62,103 bases of DNA from Paenibacillus sp. cl123 (GCF_900101595.1 NZ_FMYY01000033.1:1-62103); one strand, 5' to 3'; shown: positions 52,893-61,801, numbered from the stretch's first letter. Made by a program: numbers and translations. The notes: a model not told the origin generated them from the letters alone.

Positions 52893-54584
52893 TCATGGCT
52901 TATTTCCGTGCAAGCCGCTCTGTTCCAGCTTGATGTGATTCAGCTCCTTCATGACTGCCAGTTCCCCGCGTCCAAACCGCTCATAAAGCCGGCAGTATTC
53001 CCGGTACAACCGCTCATAGACAATCTTATGCTCCGGATTGGGACGAAAAGTTTCCTCCTGCAGACGGGCCATGCGCAAGGCCGCCTCGGTAATATCGGCG
53101 CAGCCGCCTTCGGCCGGTCCTGCCGCAACAGCCCCGTACATGGCGGCCCCAAGCGCCGTGGTCTGCACAGAACCGGCAACGCGAATCTCGCGTCCCGTCA
53201 CATCCGCGAAAATTTGCATCAGCAGCCGGTTGCGTCCCGGCAAGCCTCCGCAAGCCAGCAGCTCGTTCACGGGCAGCCCCGACCGCTCGTAGGTTTCAAT
53301 AATGAGGCGCGTGCCGAATGCCGCCGCCTCCAGCAGCGCCCGGTAAATATCCTCGGGCTTCGTCCGCAGCGTCAGCCCGACGATCAGGCCGCTGAGGTCC
53401 GGGTCCACCAGCACGGACCGGTTGCCGTTCCACCAATCCAGCGCCAGCAGCCCGTGCTGGCCGGGCTTCAGCTGCGCCGCCCGGCTCTCCAGCCAAGCGT
53501 GCACGCTAACCCCTTCGCCTGCGGCTTCCCGCTCCACATAAGCAGGCACGGCCTGCCCGACGAACCAGCCGAATAAATCTCCGACCGCCGGCTGCCCGGC
53601 CTCGTAGCCGTACAATTCCGGAACGATGCCGCCCCGGACGACACCCCGGATGCCGGCTACATGGACCTCCCGGTCGCTGAGCAGCATATGGCACAAGGAA
53701 GTGCCCATTGCCATCACCATTTGGCCCGGACGCACGGCCCCTGTCCCCACCGCACCCGCGTGAGCGTCGATCAAGGCAACCGCAACCGCCGTTCCCGGAC
53801 ATAGTCCGGTCAAAGCCGCCGCCTCGCCGGTCAGCTCGCCCGCTTTGGCTCCCAGCGGCAATACCGGGCCCGCCCATTTCGTCGCCGCAATCCCGGCCAG
53901 TCTGGCATCCAGCCCGGCCAGGAAGGAAGGCGCCGGGTAGCCTTCCTCCTCGCTCCACAACGCCTTGTACCCGGCGCTGCAGGCGCTTCGGACCGGCCGG
54001 CCCGTCAGCCGGTATACGATCCAATCGCCGGCTTCCATCAGCAGATCGGCCGCTTCGTAAACCTCCGGCGCTTCGTTCAGCAGCTGCCAGGCTTTGGGCA
54101 GCATCCATTCGCAGGATATTTTACCGCCATAGCGGGAAAGCCAGCCCGCAGCTTCCGCTTCAGCCAGCTCCTGAATGCGCGCGCCTTCCTCTACGGCGGC
54201 ATAATGCTTCCACAGCTTCACGTAGGCATGCGGCTCCTCGCGGAAGCTCTCTCGCAAACAGAGCGCTTCGCCGTCCGCATCGACCGGAAGCATCGTGCAC
54301 GACGTGAAGTCGACACCCAGCCCGATAACCTGCTGCGGGGCAACGCCCGCGGCCCGCAGCACCTCCGAGACCGACACGCGCAAAACCTCCAAATAATCGC
54401 CCGGATGCTGGAGCGCCCAGCCGGGAGCGAGCTTTCTGCCCGACTGCGGCATGCGCTCCTCGATCACGCCGTGAGGGTAGCGGGTCACATGGACCGCCAG
54501 CTCCCGCCCGTCTCCCGCATCCACCAGCACCGCCCGGCCGGATTCCGTCCCGTAGTCGATCCCGATGACATACCGCTTCTCCAT
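52893..54584 (-). CDS. FGGY-family carbohydrate kinase, ribulokinase-like
   Basis: This 563-residue kinase opens YVIGIDYGTESGRAVLVD (ribulokinase type) and has LGVDFTSCTMLPVD, MAMGTSLCHMLLSDR, ALDWWNGNRSVLVDPDLSGL and ACGGLPGRNRLLMQIFADVTG. These match AraB-type ribulokinases, which in known members accept L- or D-ribulose and ribitol. GGAGG is 7 nt before the ATG. It follows the diesterase gene by 18 bp. Since no araA or araD is near, and a TarJ-like dehydrogenase is, phosphorylation of ribitol or ribulose is more likely than arabinose breakdown (inference). Confidence 0.85.
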   Translation of the reverse strand: MEKRYVIGIDYGTESGRAVLVDAGDGRELAVHVTRYPHGVIEERMPQSGRKLAPGWALQHPGDYLEVLRVSVSEVLRAAGVAPQQVIGLGVDFTSCTMLPVDADGEALCLRESFREEPHAYVKLWKHYAAVEEGARIQELAEAEAAGWLSRYGGKISCEWMLPKAWQLLNEAPEVYEAADLLMEAGDWIVYRLTGRPVRSACSAGYKALWSEEEGYPAPSFLAGLDARLAGIAATKWAGPVLPLGAKAGELTGEAAALTGLCPGTAVAVALIDAHAGAVGTGAVRPGQMVMAMGTSLCHMLLSDREVHVAGIRGVVRGGIVPELYGYEAGQPAVGDLFGWFVGQAVPAYVEREAAGEGVSVHAWLESRAAQLKPGQHGLLALDWWNGNRSVLVDPDLSGLIVGLTLRTKPEDIYRALLEAAAFGTRLIIETYERSGLPVNELLACGGLPGRNRLLMQIFADVTGREIRVAGSVQTTALGAAMYGAVAAGPAEGGCADITEAALRMARLQEETFRPNPEHKIVYERLYREYCRLYERFGRGELAVMKELNHIKLEQSGLHGNKP

Positions 54585-54602
54585 GCGTTGTCCTCCGGAT
54601 CG

Positions 54603-55370
54603 CTACGGCATCCGACTCAGCTGCTCGCGAACCTGCATCGCAGGCAGCGGATCGTTGACGGTCATCAGCAGCGTTCCGCAGCCCAGTGCATAGAACACTT
54701 GCTGCTCGCTGTCCGGGCAGTAGCACCAGGCCAGTACGCCTTGCTCCTCGTAGGCGCGAGCCAGCTGGGGCGTCAGCAGCTTCATGCTGAGCCCGACCGC
54801 CCACATCTTGGAGATCGTGCCCTCCGGCCCGTCCGTATAACCCGACATCAACTCGCCCGGAAAGCCCTGCGTCTTCAAGCCGTGCGCATCGTGCATATAG
54901 GCAAGCACCTCGGCGTCGAAGCAGGTGAACACACAGCGGGGCAAATATCCGAACCGCTCCAGCATGGCGACAGCACTGTCCACGACCGCCTTGGCATCCG
55001 GGCTTGGCTTGACCTCCACGTTAAGCAGCACATCCGGATAAGCGGAGAGCAGCTCGCACAACTCCTCCAGCGTCGGTATTTTCAAGCCCTCGAACGGCTT
55101 GCCGAACCAGCCGCCGGCATCCAGCTCCCTGAGCTCCGCCAAGGTGAAGTCGCCGACCCGGCCGGACCCGTTCGTCGTGCGGTCCACGGTTTCGTCATGA
55201 ATGACAACTACCGTCCGATCCTTGGAGAACCTCAGGTCGAACTCCAGCATATCGACGCCGAGCTTCAGCGCCTCTTGAAACGCAAGCAGCGTATTCTCCG
55301 GATAGGCCGACTTCCAGCCCCGGTGTCCGGCCACAATCACCGATTGGTTATCGCGAAGTCTTTCGATCAT
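54603..55370 (-). CDS. Glycerophosphodiester phosphodiesterase, cytoplasmic
   Basis: This 255-residue TIM-barrel enzyme of the GDPD/UgpQ type hydrolyses glycerophosphodiesters to glycerol-3-phosphate and an alcohol. Catalytic marks are His16-Arg17 (GHRGWKSAYPENT), Glu43/Asp45 (LEFDLRFS) and His58 (VIHDETVDRTTNG). It has no signal peptide, so it acts on an imported compound. GGGAGG precedes the ATG, and the gene lies between the Ugp-like binding protein (15 bp) and the kinase (18 bp). Confidence 0.92.
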   Translation of the reverse strand: MIERLRDNQSVIVAGHRGWKSAYPENTLLAFQEALKLGVDMLEFDLRFSKDRTVVVIHDETVDRTTNGSGRVGDFTLAELRELDAGGWFGKPFEGLKIPTLEELCELLSAYPDVLLNVEVKPSPDAKAVVDSAVAMLERFGYLPRCVFTCFDAEVLAYMHDAHGLKTQGFPGELMSGYTDGPEGTISKMWAVGLSMKLLTPQLARAYEEQGVLAWCYCPDSEQQVFYALGCGTLLMTVNDPLPAMQVREQLSRMP

Positions 55371-55385
55371 GCGATTTCTTCCTCC

Positions 55386-56690
55386 CTACTGCTTCATAAT
55401 CCGCTCGGCTTCCTTCCTAAACGTATCCAGCGAAGCCCCGATGTCTTTATTGTCATACATAACAGCCTGAATCATCTTGAAAAACTCCTGCATCACTTGC
55501 GGCCACGCCACATGCTTATTCGTATCCACCGCATACTGCAGCTGGTCATAGGCCACCTTGCGGTTAGGCTCCTTGGCCCACAGATCCTTCATCTCCTGCG
55601 ACTCGGTCATCTTCTTCGTGAACGGCAGGTAGCCGGAGTCGAGAATAAACTTCAGACCGCCCTTCGGATCGGTCATCGTCCAGTTGATGAACTCCCATGC
55701 CGCATCCTTATGCTGGGAACCCGCCATGATCGCCACATTAGCTCCGCCGGTCGGATTCGCATACACCTGATCCATCGGCATATAGGCGGTGACATAGTCG
55801 AACTTGACGTTATCCTTCAGGCTTCCGATGACGCCGGTGGATTGAAACATCATCCCGATTTTGCCGCTCGTGAACATCTGATTGACGATATTGCCCGAGT
55901 CTTGAGCAGGCGGATAGTACAAGGCTCCCGTTCCCTGCAGCTCCTTCAGGAATTTGAACGTCTTGATACCTTCCTCCTGGAAGCCTAGCGATGTCCCCTC
56001 ATCGTTGAAAAACTTGCCCTTGGCCTCCGAAATCATGGCGATCGGATACCACGTATCGTAAGGCATACTGTAGCCGTAGCGCTTAAATTCCCCGTTTTCC
56101 TTAATGACCAGCGCATTCGCCACCTGCTTGAGCTCATCCCAGGTTTTCGGAATCGCAAGCCCCTTCTCGTCAAGCATCGTTTTGTTTACATGCAAGATAG
56201 GCGTGGAACGGTTCAAGGGCAGTGAAACGAGCTTCTTGTCGAACGTGGAGTGCCCCATCAGCCCTTCCGGGAAATCGGCGACCGTCAGCTTGGACTTGGC
56301 CATATAAGGCGTCAGATCCTCCAGCACCTCGGATTCCGCAAACATCTGCACATAAGCCCGCTCCAGCATCGTAATATCCGGAGCCGTCTTGGCCGCAACC
56401 GCCTGCTGAAGCTTCGTCACCGTCTCATCGTAAGAGCCCTGGAACGTGCCGACGACCTCCACCTTATCCTGGGATTCATTAAACCGCTGAATCAGCCCGT
56501 TGATATAATCGCCGTTTTTGCCGCCCAGGGAATGCCAGAATTGGACGGTTGTCTTGCCTGCCGGAGCAGGGGCGGATGGCGTATTGCCCGAAGGCTGCGC
56601 TGCGGGCTCCTGGGAGGTGCCGGAGCAGGCTGCCAGCAGCGAGGATGTCATAGCGGTTGCCAGTAGGAGAGACGGAATTCGTTTTTTCAT
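55386..56690 (-). CDS. ABC transporter substrate-binding lipoprotein (UgpB-like)
   Basis: This 434-residue lipoprotein has a lipobox (LLAACS) and Pro/Ala-rich tether, then TTVQFWHSLGGKNGDYINGLIQRFNESQD, a UgpB-like opening, and EVVGTFQGSYDETVTKLQQAV. UgpB proteins bind glycerol-3-phosphate and glycerophosphodiesters. Together with a GDPD this supports a phosphodiester ligand; alternatives such as other sugars remain. AAAGGGG precedes the ATG. Confidence 0.88.
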   Translation of the reverse strand: MKKRIPSLLLATAMTSSLLAACSGTSQEPAAQPSGNTPSAPAPAGKTTVQFWHSLGGKNGDYINGLIQRFNESQDKVEVVGTFQGSYDETVTKLQQAVAAKTAPDITMLERAYVQMFAESEVLEDLTPYMAKSKLTVADFPEGLMGHSTFDKKLVSLPLNRSTPILHVNKTMLDEKGLAIPKTWDELKQVANALVIKENGEFKRYGYSMPYDTWYPIAMISEAKGKFFNDEGTSLGFQEEGIKTFKFLKELQGTGALYYPPAQDSGNIVNQMFTSGKIGMMFQSTGVIGSLKDNVKFDYVTAYMPMDQVYANPTGGANVAIMAGSQHKDAAWEFINWTMTDPKGGLKFILDSGYLPFTKKMTESQEMKDLWAKEPNRKVAYDQLQYAVDTNKHVAWPQVMQEFFKMIQAVMYDNKDIGASLDTFRKEAERIMKQ

Positions 56691-56730
56691 GGAAATAACC
56701 CCTTTTTCTAAAAGTTATGTTTCCTCGAAT

Positions 56731-57615
56731 TTACTTGATGCCCGAATAAACAAATGCCTTCACGATCTGCTTGGAGGCAAATAAATAAACGAGAAGGATC
56801 GGCAGAACCAGCACGACGTTGCCGGCCATAATAATATGCCAGTTGCTGATTCCCTCCGTCTCCCGCAGCATGGCGATCCCCATCGTGAGGGGGCGGACCG
56901 CCGCCGAGTCGGTCATAACAAGCGGCCAGAAGTAGTCGTTCCAATGGCTGACGAAGCTGAACAGGGCAATCGTCGCCAGCGCGGGCATCGACATCGGGAT
57001 CATGATGTTGCGCATAATCTGAAGCTCGCTCGCATTATCCAGCCGGGCCGCTTCGATTAGTTCATGAGGAATCTGCATGAAATATTGGCGCAGCAGGAAG
57101 ATGCCGAACGCATTGGACATGAACGGAATAATTTGCGGCAGCAGCGACTTGATGAGGCCCGCGTCAGCCAGCATCAGGTAGACGGGAATAAAGGTAACTT
57201 GGCCCGGAATCATAAACGCCAGCAGCACCAGGCTGAAAAACAGCTCTTTGCCCTTAAAGCTGTATTTGGCGAATGCGTAAGCGGCCGGGACCATGACCAC
57301 GAGCTGCAGCACAATAATGGACAACGTGACAATCACGGAATTTTTGGCATACGTCAGGAACGGGCCCGCATTCATCGCCTGCACGAAGTTGCTCCACTGC
57401 GGAACGGATGGAATCCAGGTCGGCGGGAAGGAGAGCGTCTCCGCGAGCGTTTGCAGCGAAGTCGAGATCATCCACAGAAACGGGAATACAAAAATCATGA
57501 GTACGCAAGCCTTGAGTATAAAAGCGACAGAGCTTTTAACCGATTTCGATAAGGAAACGGAGCGGACGTTGTACGCCTGCTTTCCACGCACCCCATTTTC
57601 TTGTTGCGCCAGCAC
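56731..57615 (-). CDS. Sugar ABC transporter permease (UgpE-like)
   Basis: This 294-residue permease has an EAA loop (PHELIEAARLDNASELQIMRNIMIPMS) and six hydrophobic segments; AFVYSGIK ends it. It starts with GTG 57615, 9 nt after AGGAGG. Partner of 57654 and 55386. Confidence 0.9.
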   Translation of the reverse strand: MLAQQENGVRGKQAYNVRSVSLSKSVKSSVAFILKACVLMIFVFPFLWMISTSLQTLAETLSFPPTWIPSVPQWSNFVQAMNAGPFLTYAKNSVIVTLSIIVLQLVVMVPAAYAFAKYSFKGKELFFSLVLLAFMIPGQVTFIPVYLMLADAGLIKSLLPQIIPFMSNAFGIFLLRQYFMQIPHELIEAARLDNASELQIMRNIMIPMSMPALATIALFSFVSHWNDYFWPLVMTDSAAVRPLTMGIAMLRETEGISNWHIIMAGNVVLVLPILLVYLFASKQIVKAFVYSGIK

Positions 57616-57653
57616 CGGCAGGCACCTCCTTGTTCATAAGCATCGGGGATGTC

Positions 57654-58535
57654 TTATTGATAATGAACCTTCTTGGACAGCACCTTGAAATAAACGAAGG
57701 TCAGCACGGCAATAATCGCCATCAATACGACTCCCGTAGCGGAGGCGTAGCCGATACTGTTCGTCCGAAATTCGTAGATGTAATAGACGAGCGTCGTCGT
57801 TGAGCCGTTCGGACCGCCGCCGGTCATAATTTTCACCGTATCGAACACCTTGAAAGAACCGATGGTCATAATGATCAGGATGAAAAACAGCTGCGGCGAT
57901 ATGAGCGGCAATGTGATCCGGAAAAACACGTTGACCTTGTCCGCGTTGTCGAGCTCGGCCGCTTCATAGATCGGAGGCGGCACGCTGTGCAGCGCAGCCA
58001 CAATAATCAAGGTGTAGTAGCCGATGTTCTGCCAGACGGATACGATGATGACCGACATCAGAGATGTGCTGGAGCTCTGCAGCCAAGGCATGGCCGGCAG
58101 GCCGACCGACTTCAGCAGGAAGTTCAGGATGCCGTGGCTCGGCTCCATCAGCCACATCCAGACCAGAGCGACGGAAACGATGGAAATAATATGCGGGGTA
58201 AAAATGCCCGCCTGTACGATGGCGTTGATTTTCGTTTTTTTGCTCAGCCATACGGCGATAAGCAGCGATAGCGCCATCGTCAGGAATACGACCCCGACGG
58301 TATATATAACCGTTGTGAGTAATGAATTGTAGAAATCCTCCCGGGAGAAAATTTCTTTGAAATTATCCAGTCCGACAAACTTGCTCTTATCCTTGTTGAG
58401 CAGATTGTACTTATAGAAGCTTAATTTAATGAGATAGAAGACGGGATAGATGACAAACAGGAGGATGCCTGCCATCGCCGGAGCGATCATCACATAAGGA
58501 CGGACGGCCTTTTCCCAGATTTTCTTTTTATCCAT
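57654..58535 (-). CDS. Sugar ABC transporter permease (UgpA-like)
   Basis: This 293-residue permease has an EAA loop (PPPIYEAAELDNADKVNVFFRITLPLI) and ends in VYFKVLSKKVHYQ. GAGAGGG precedes the ATG. It is the first importer gene. The 167-bp spacer upstream holds a cre-like site, a spaced 10-bp inverted repeat and a short palindrome. Confidence 0.9.
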   Translation of the reverse strand: MDKKKIWEKAVRPYVMIAPAMAGILLFVIYPVFYLIKLSFYKYNLLNKDKSKFVGLDNFKEIFSREDFYNSLLTTVIYTVGVVFLTMALSLLIAVWLSKKTKINAIVQAGIFTPHIISIVSVALVWMWLMEPSHGILNFLLKSVGLPAMPWLQSSSTSLMSVIIVSVWQNIGYYTLIIVAALHSVPPPIYEAAELDNADKVNVFFRITLPLISPQLFFILIIMTIGSFKVFDTVKIMTGGGPNGSTTTLVYYIYEFRTNSIGYASATGVVLMAIIAVLTFVYFKVLSKKVHYQ

Positions 58536-58599
58536 AGCGCTGCCCTCTCCAAACCTTCATGTACTCTCCTCCTCTCGAAGAAGCGGATGAATTTTGCCT

Positions 58600-58687
58600 A
58601 CACAATGGTTACGCTTTCATTCAGTCTAATGAAGCTCTGACGTTCAGCTGCATTCCCTTCATCACCATTGTGTGGTACAATTTGTAC
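58600..58687 (-). promoter_or_regulatory. Control region of the Ugp-like importer: cre, spaced dyad and palindrome
   Basis: Minus-strand ATGAAAGCGTAACCA (58606-58620) fits the cre consensus at every fixed position. ACACAATGGT (58600-58609) and ACCATTGTGT (58664-58673) are perfect inverted repeats 54 bp apart, a layout suited to looping by a repressor. GTACAA-T-TTGTAC (58675-58687) is a 13-bp palindrome. DeoR-type repressor binding is inferred. Confidence 0.5.
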
Positions 58688-58702
58688 ACGACTTTCACTG
58701 TG

Positions 58703-59797
58703 TCACCAGTGAAAGTCGAGAATTGTTTTTTTCCAGTCTCTGTGAGCCAATGCGGATTCCATTGCGCCAGCGAAGTCATCCGCTTGGCTCACCACTGTAT
58801 ATTGATCCGGAATCAGCTTCCTCAGCGTCCGCTGGCATTCCTGATCCTCCATTACGTCCAGCACCTGACGGAAATCTCTCTCGGAGCTTCGGCTGCTCCC
58901 ATAGATCGTAATTCCCTTCTCCAGCACATCACGCGTGTTAATCGGAACCAGCTCCTCGCTGACCCCCATCACAATCAGATGCCCTCCCGGCTTCAGATGA
59001 TCGATCCCCTGATTGATCGCACTTTCGCTGAAGCGTCCGCCTGTGCATTCCACCACAATATCCGCCTTGTCACCGGCTGCAAAGTCGTAGGTCTGCACCA
59101 TCTCGGTCGCAGCAAAGTCGAATTCGTCCAGCTTCTCCCGGACGGCGCCAAACACGGTCAAGCGGTCGCGGTTTACACCGAAAGCATGATGCAGCATGGC
59201 GGCCGTTAAATACCCGACCGGTCCGTCGCCGAATACGGCAACCCTGGCTTTGCCAAGCAGAGGCTTGACGCACCGGAGAGCCCGGTACGAGACGCTGCAC
59301 AGCTCAGCCAGCACCGCGATCTCATCCGACACCGTATCCGGGATCGGAATCACGCAGGCTTCCGGAAGCACCAGCCGGCTCTGGGCGATTCCATCCGTAC
59401 CGCTGCCGAGAAATTCGCCCCTCGAGCAGTAATTGTCGGGAATCTCGCCTCGGCACGCCGGACAGCACTCTTCAGGCTCGATGCCATGGAGCAGATAACC
59501 GGGAAGATACGGCACGATGACGACTCTCTGGCCCGGGCTAAGCTTGGACGAGCCTCCTTCGACTATGATCCCGATCCCCTCGTGGAGCAGGGCCATCGGT
59601 AATTTGCGGGCCAAAATCTCCGGCTTCCGATTTCCTCCGAAATAGCGCAGATCGGCATGGCAGATGCTTGCTATAGTCGGTTCGACAGCTACAAAGCCGT
59701 CTCGAAGCTTTCTTTCGACCAGCAATTCCTGAACGACATGAGGCTCAGTCAAGCGCAGCGTTCGGGATTGCACAGTCTTTGTTGTGACGGTATTCAC
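58703..59797 (-). CDS. TarJ-like zinc-dependent dehydrogenase (ribitol/ribulose 5-phosphate type)
   Basis: This 364-residue medium-chain dehydrogenase shares with TarJ the strings SICHADLRYF, LARKLPMALLHEGIG, FGDGPVGYLTAAMLHH, ECTGGRFSESAINQGIDHL and MGVSEELVPINTRDVLEKGITIYGSSRS. TarJ reduces ribulose-5-phosphate to ribitol-5-phosphate for teichoic acid synthesis; in an uptake operon the reverse direction is expected. Zinc ligands are in SICHAD and LLHEG; a Cys cluster (CCPAC...NYC) may hold structural zinc. GTG 59797 lies 11 nt after GGAGG; an earlier GTG at 59809 overlaps that site. No tarI-like gene is adjacent, which argues against a synthesis role. An 11-bp inverted repeat spans its stop. 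Confidence 0.82.
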   Translation of the reverse strand: MNTVTTKTVQSRTLRLTEPHVVQELLVERKLRDGFVAVEPTIASICHADLRYFGGNRKPEILARKLPMALLHEGIGIIVEGGSSKLSPGQRVVIVPYLPGYLLHGIEPEECCPACRGEIPDNYCSRGEFLGSGTDGIAQSRLVLPEACVIPIPDTVSDEIAVLAELCSVSYRALRCVKPLLGKARVAVFGDGPVGYLTAAMLHHAFGVNRDRLTVFGAVREKLDEFDFAATEMVQTYDFAAGDKADIVVECTGGRFSESAINQGIDHLKPGGHLIVMGVSEELVPINTRDVLEKGITIYGSSRSSERDFRQVLDVMEDQECQRTLRKLIPDQYTVVSQADDFAGAMESALAHRDWKKTILDFHW

Positions 59798-59888
59798 TAA
59801 CCGTAACACCTCCGTAGTATGAATCCTGCTGATATATTATGAATTTCCGGCCCAGCCATGCAGCCGGAAAGGTTCACCTGAGAGTGGC

Positions 59889-60653
59889 TTATACGGTAAT
59901 GACATTGATGCCCGCATCCTGAAAGGGCTTAATGTCGTATTCGGGCACTTCTTTGCCGGTAATCAAGGTGTGGATGGCGCTGTTCGGAGCGACCTTGTGC
60001 AGAGACAGCTTCCCTACCTTCGAATCGTCGGCGACAACAATGACCTCTTGGGCGGCGGCGATCATTCCCTTCTTCGCCAGCACCAGTTGGGCTTCCGGGT
60101 GCATCAAACCATGCATGGGGTGTATGGCCGGCGTCCCGAGAAAGGCTTTCGACACATGCAGGGAGCCGAGCACATAATCGGTAAACATCCCGTTGAGCAT
60201 GTAGCTCGAAGGATACAGCTCTCCCCCGGTGACCGTAACCTTGATGCCCGGCGCATCCCGCAGCTCGGCCGCTACATTGATATCGTTGGTCACCACCGTA
60301 ATATTGGAGCGGTGTACGAGATTTTTGGCGATATGCAGCGTCGTCGTGCCCGAATCGATGATGATATGATCCCCGTCTTCGACGAGGCTCGCGGCCATCT
60401 TGCCGATCCGCATCTTCTGTTCCAGCTGAACGTTCGTCCGCTCGCTGAACGAAGGCTCGTTATGGGTCATCAGCTGCTCGACAATGACTCCGCCGTGCGT
60501 CCGCTTGAGCAGCCCCTCCTGCTCAACCTCGGCCAGGTCTCTGCGGATCGTAGCTTCATGCACACCGAATTCCTGAGCCAGAACTCCGACAGATGCCACG
60601 CGGTGCTGCCTGACATATTCGACGATTTTTAACTTTCTCTCCGCAGCTAGCAA
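59889..60653 (-). CDS. DeoR-family transcriptional repressor
   Basis: This 254-residue regulator has the N-terminal helix-turn-helix AAERKLKIVEYVRQHRVASVGVLAQEFGVHEATIRRDL and a DeoR sensor domain with DSGTTTLHIAKNL, VVTNDINVAAEL and VVADDSKVGK, which binds a phosphorylated sugar. The TTG at 60653 with AAGGGGTG upstream gives the normal family N-terminus; ATGs at 60692 and 60743 add a non-conserved head. It heads the cluster and is likely its repressor, with a pentitol or pentulose phosphate as inducer (inference). Confidence 0.9.
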   Translation of the reverse strand: MLAAERKLKIVEYVRQHRVASVGVLAQEFGVHEATIRRDLAEVEQEGLLKRTHGGVIVEQLMTHNEPSFSERTNVQLEQKMRIGKMAASLVEDGDHIIIDSGTTTLHIAKNLVHRSNITVVTNDINVAAELRDAPGIKVTVTGGELYPSSYMLNGMFTDYVLGSLHVSKAFLGTPAIHPMHGLMHPEAQLVLAKKGMIAAAQEVIVVADDSKVGKLSLHKVAPNSAIHTLITGKEVPEYDIKPFQDAGINVITV

Positions 60654-60686
60654 ATGACTCACCCCTTCATACAACTTGCGCAATTT

Positions 60687-60730
60687 GTTCATTTCGTTCA
60701 GGTTTTTTATTTCATTAATGTTCATTAATG
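60687..60730. promoter_or_regulatory. Phased GTTCAT repeats upstream of deoR
   Basis: GTTCAT or GTTCAG occurs at 60687, 60696 and 60720, with a TTCATTAATG direct repeat at 60711-60730. Similar boxes lie before the MgtC-family gene. This could be a DeoR operator for autoregulation. Confidence 0.35.
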
Positions 60731-60822
60731 CTCGATATTGCACTTTTAGCTTAGCCTGTGATCTAGATCCTTGTCAAGAGGAAATTCCATAATTTTCGTC
60801 GGCAAGCGCGCAAGTAACGCCC

Positions 60823-61587
60823 CTACATCTTCAGCGCCTGCCGCTGAGCCGGCATGGACTGCACCTGACCGGATGACTGTATTTCGAGGACATGGGGCAG
60901 AGCGGCGATTTTCTCCAGCGCTGCGGCCATTATCCCCGGATGATGCGGGCGGATATGCAGCTTCAGCTCCATCACGGGAGCTGCCGCGGCTTCCGCCCCG
61001 TCTTCCTCGAGCGTCTTCATCTGAATGTTCTTGATCTGCAGCCCCTGCTCTCCCAGCTCGCTTGCAATACGTCCCAGCATGCCGGGATAGTCAAGCACCT
61101 TGACCACCAGTTCGTTGCTGCGTCTGTTGCGCATCAGGAGCTTCTCCCACTTGTTCAAGGCGAACAAGCTGATCAGCACCAGCACCGTGGTCAGCAAAGC
61201 CGGGTAATAGAAGCCCGCGCCGATCGATAATCCGATCGCCGCCACCACCCATATGGAAGCGGCCGTCGTCAGCCCCGACACCGTCGAGCCCGTGCGGAGA
61301 ATTGCGCCTGCTCCAAGAAAGCCTATGCCGCTTATAACTTGAGCGGCCAAGCGGGCGGGATCGGTCCGCACATTGGGCTCATTGACGAACGCTTCGAAGC
61401 CGTATATCGACAATAGCATAATCGCCGTCGAGCCGAGACATACCAAAATATGCGTGCGGAAGCCGGCGGCATGATGATTCCACTCCCGCTCCAAGCCGAT
61501 CAGACCGCCCAACCCCGCCGACATCAGCAGACGAATCGTCAGATCCCAATCGTTAATATGCCACACACTGTCAACCAACTGCTTCAT
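60823..61587 (-). CDS. MgtC/SapB-family membrane protein
   Basis: This protein of about 254 residues has four or five membrane segments with the family signature LGGLIGLEREWNHHAAGFRTHILVCLGSTA, then VISGIGFLGAGAIL, and a cytoplasmic ACT-like C-terminus (VVKVLDYPGMLGRIASELGEQGLQI). MgtC proteins affect magnesium and phosphate stress physiology. The start is uncertain: AGGAGG directly abuts ATG 61587, so a TTG 9 nt from it or an upstream ATG (to 61644) is possible. Not obviously linked to the operon downstream. Confidence 0.85.
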   Translation of the reverse strand: MKQLVDSVWHINDWDLTIRLLMSAGLGGLIGLEREWNHHAAGFRTHILVCLGSTAIMLLSIYGFEAFVNEPNVRTDPARLAAQVISGIGFLGAGAILRTGSTVSGLTTAASIWVVAAIGLSIGAGFYYPALLTTVLVLISLFALNKWEKLLMRNRRSNELVVKVLDYPGMLGRIASELGEQGLQIKNIQMKTLEEDGAEAAAAPVMELKLHIRPHHPGIMAAALEKIAALPHVLEIQSSGQVQSMPAQRQALKM

Positions 61588-61684
61588 CCTCCTATAATTC
61601 CGCTTCATTTGCATATGAACTTTATGAACGTGTTCTCTAAACACACTAATTTATGCATATTCAAACATAAATGCACTTAATTAA

Positions 61685-61709
61685 GTTCATTATTGTTCAT
61701 TTTGTTCAT
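61685..61709. promoter_or_regulatory. Three phased GTTCAT repeats upstream of the MgtC-family gene
   Basis: GTTCAT starts at 61685, 61695 and 61704, i.e. about one helical turn apart, on the plus strand. The same box occurs before deoR, suggesting a common regulator. Confidence 0.35.
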
Positions 61710-61743
61710 CTTATCACGCACATCCAGTCATTTCAATATATTT

Positions 61744-61758
61744 TTGCAAGCGTTTACT
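61744..61758 (+). promoter_or_regulatory. cre-like site
   Basis: TTGCAAGCGTTTACT fits WTGNAANCGNWNNCW at every fixed position. It lies upstream of the MgtC-family gene promoter region; function is uncertain. Confidence 0.35.
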
Positions 61759-61775
61759 ACCTTTATTCAGTGAAT

Positions 61776-61801
61776 AAGAAAAACCTAGCCTGCGGCTAGG
61801 T
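61776..61801 (-). terminator. Terminator of the right-edge gene
   Basis: Minus-strand ACCTAGCC-GCA-GGCTAGGT is followed by TTTTCTTATTC. It ends transcription from the gene at 61958, leftwards through the palindrome. Confidence 0.75.

Noticed and set aside
54204..55988. 594-codon plus-strand frame opposite the kinase and diesterase
   Set aside because: It crosses three well-supported minus-strand genes and has shadow-type composition.
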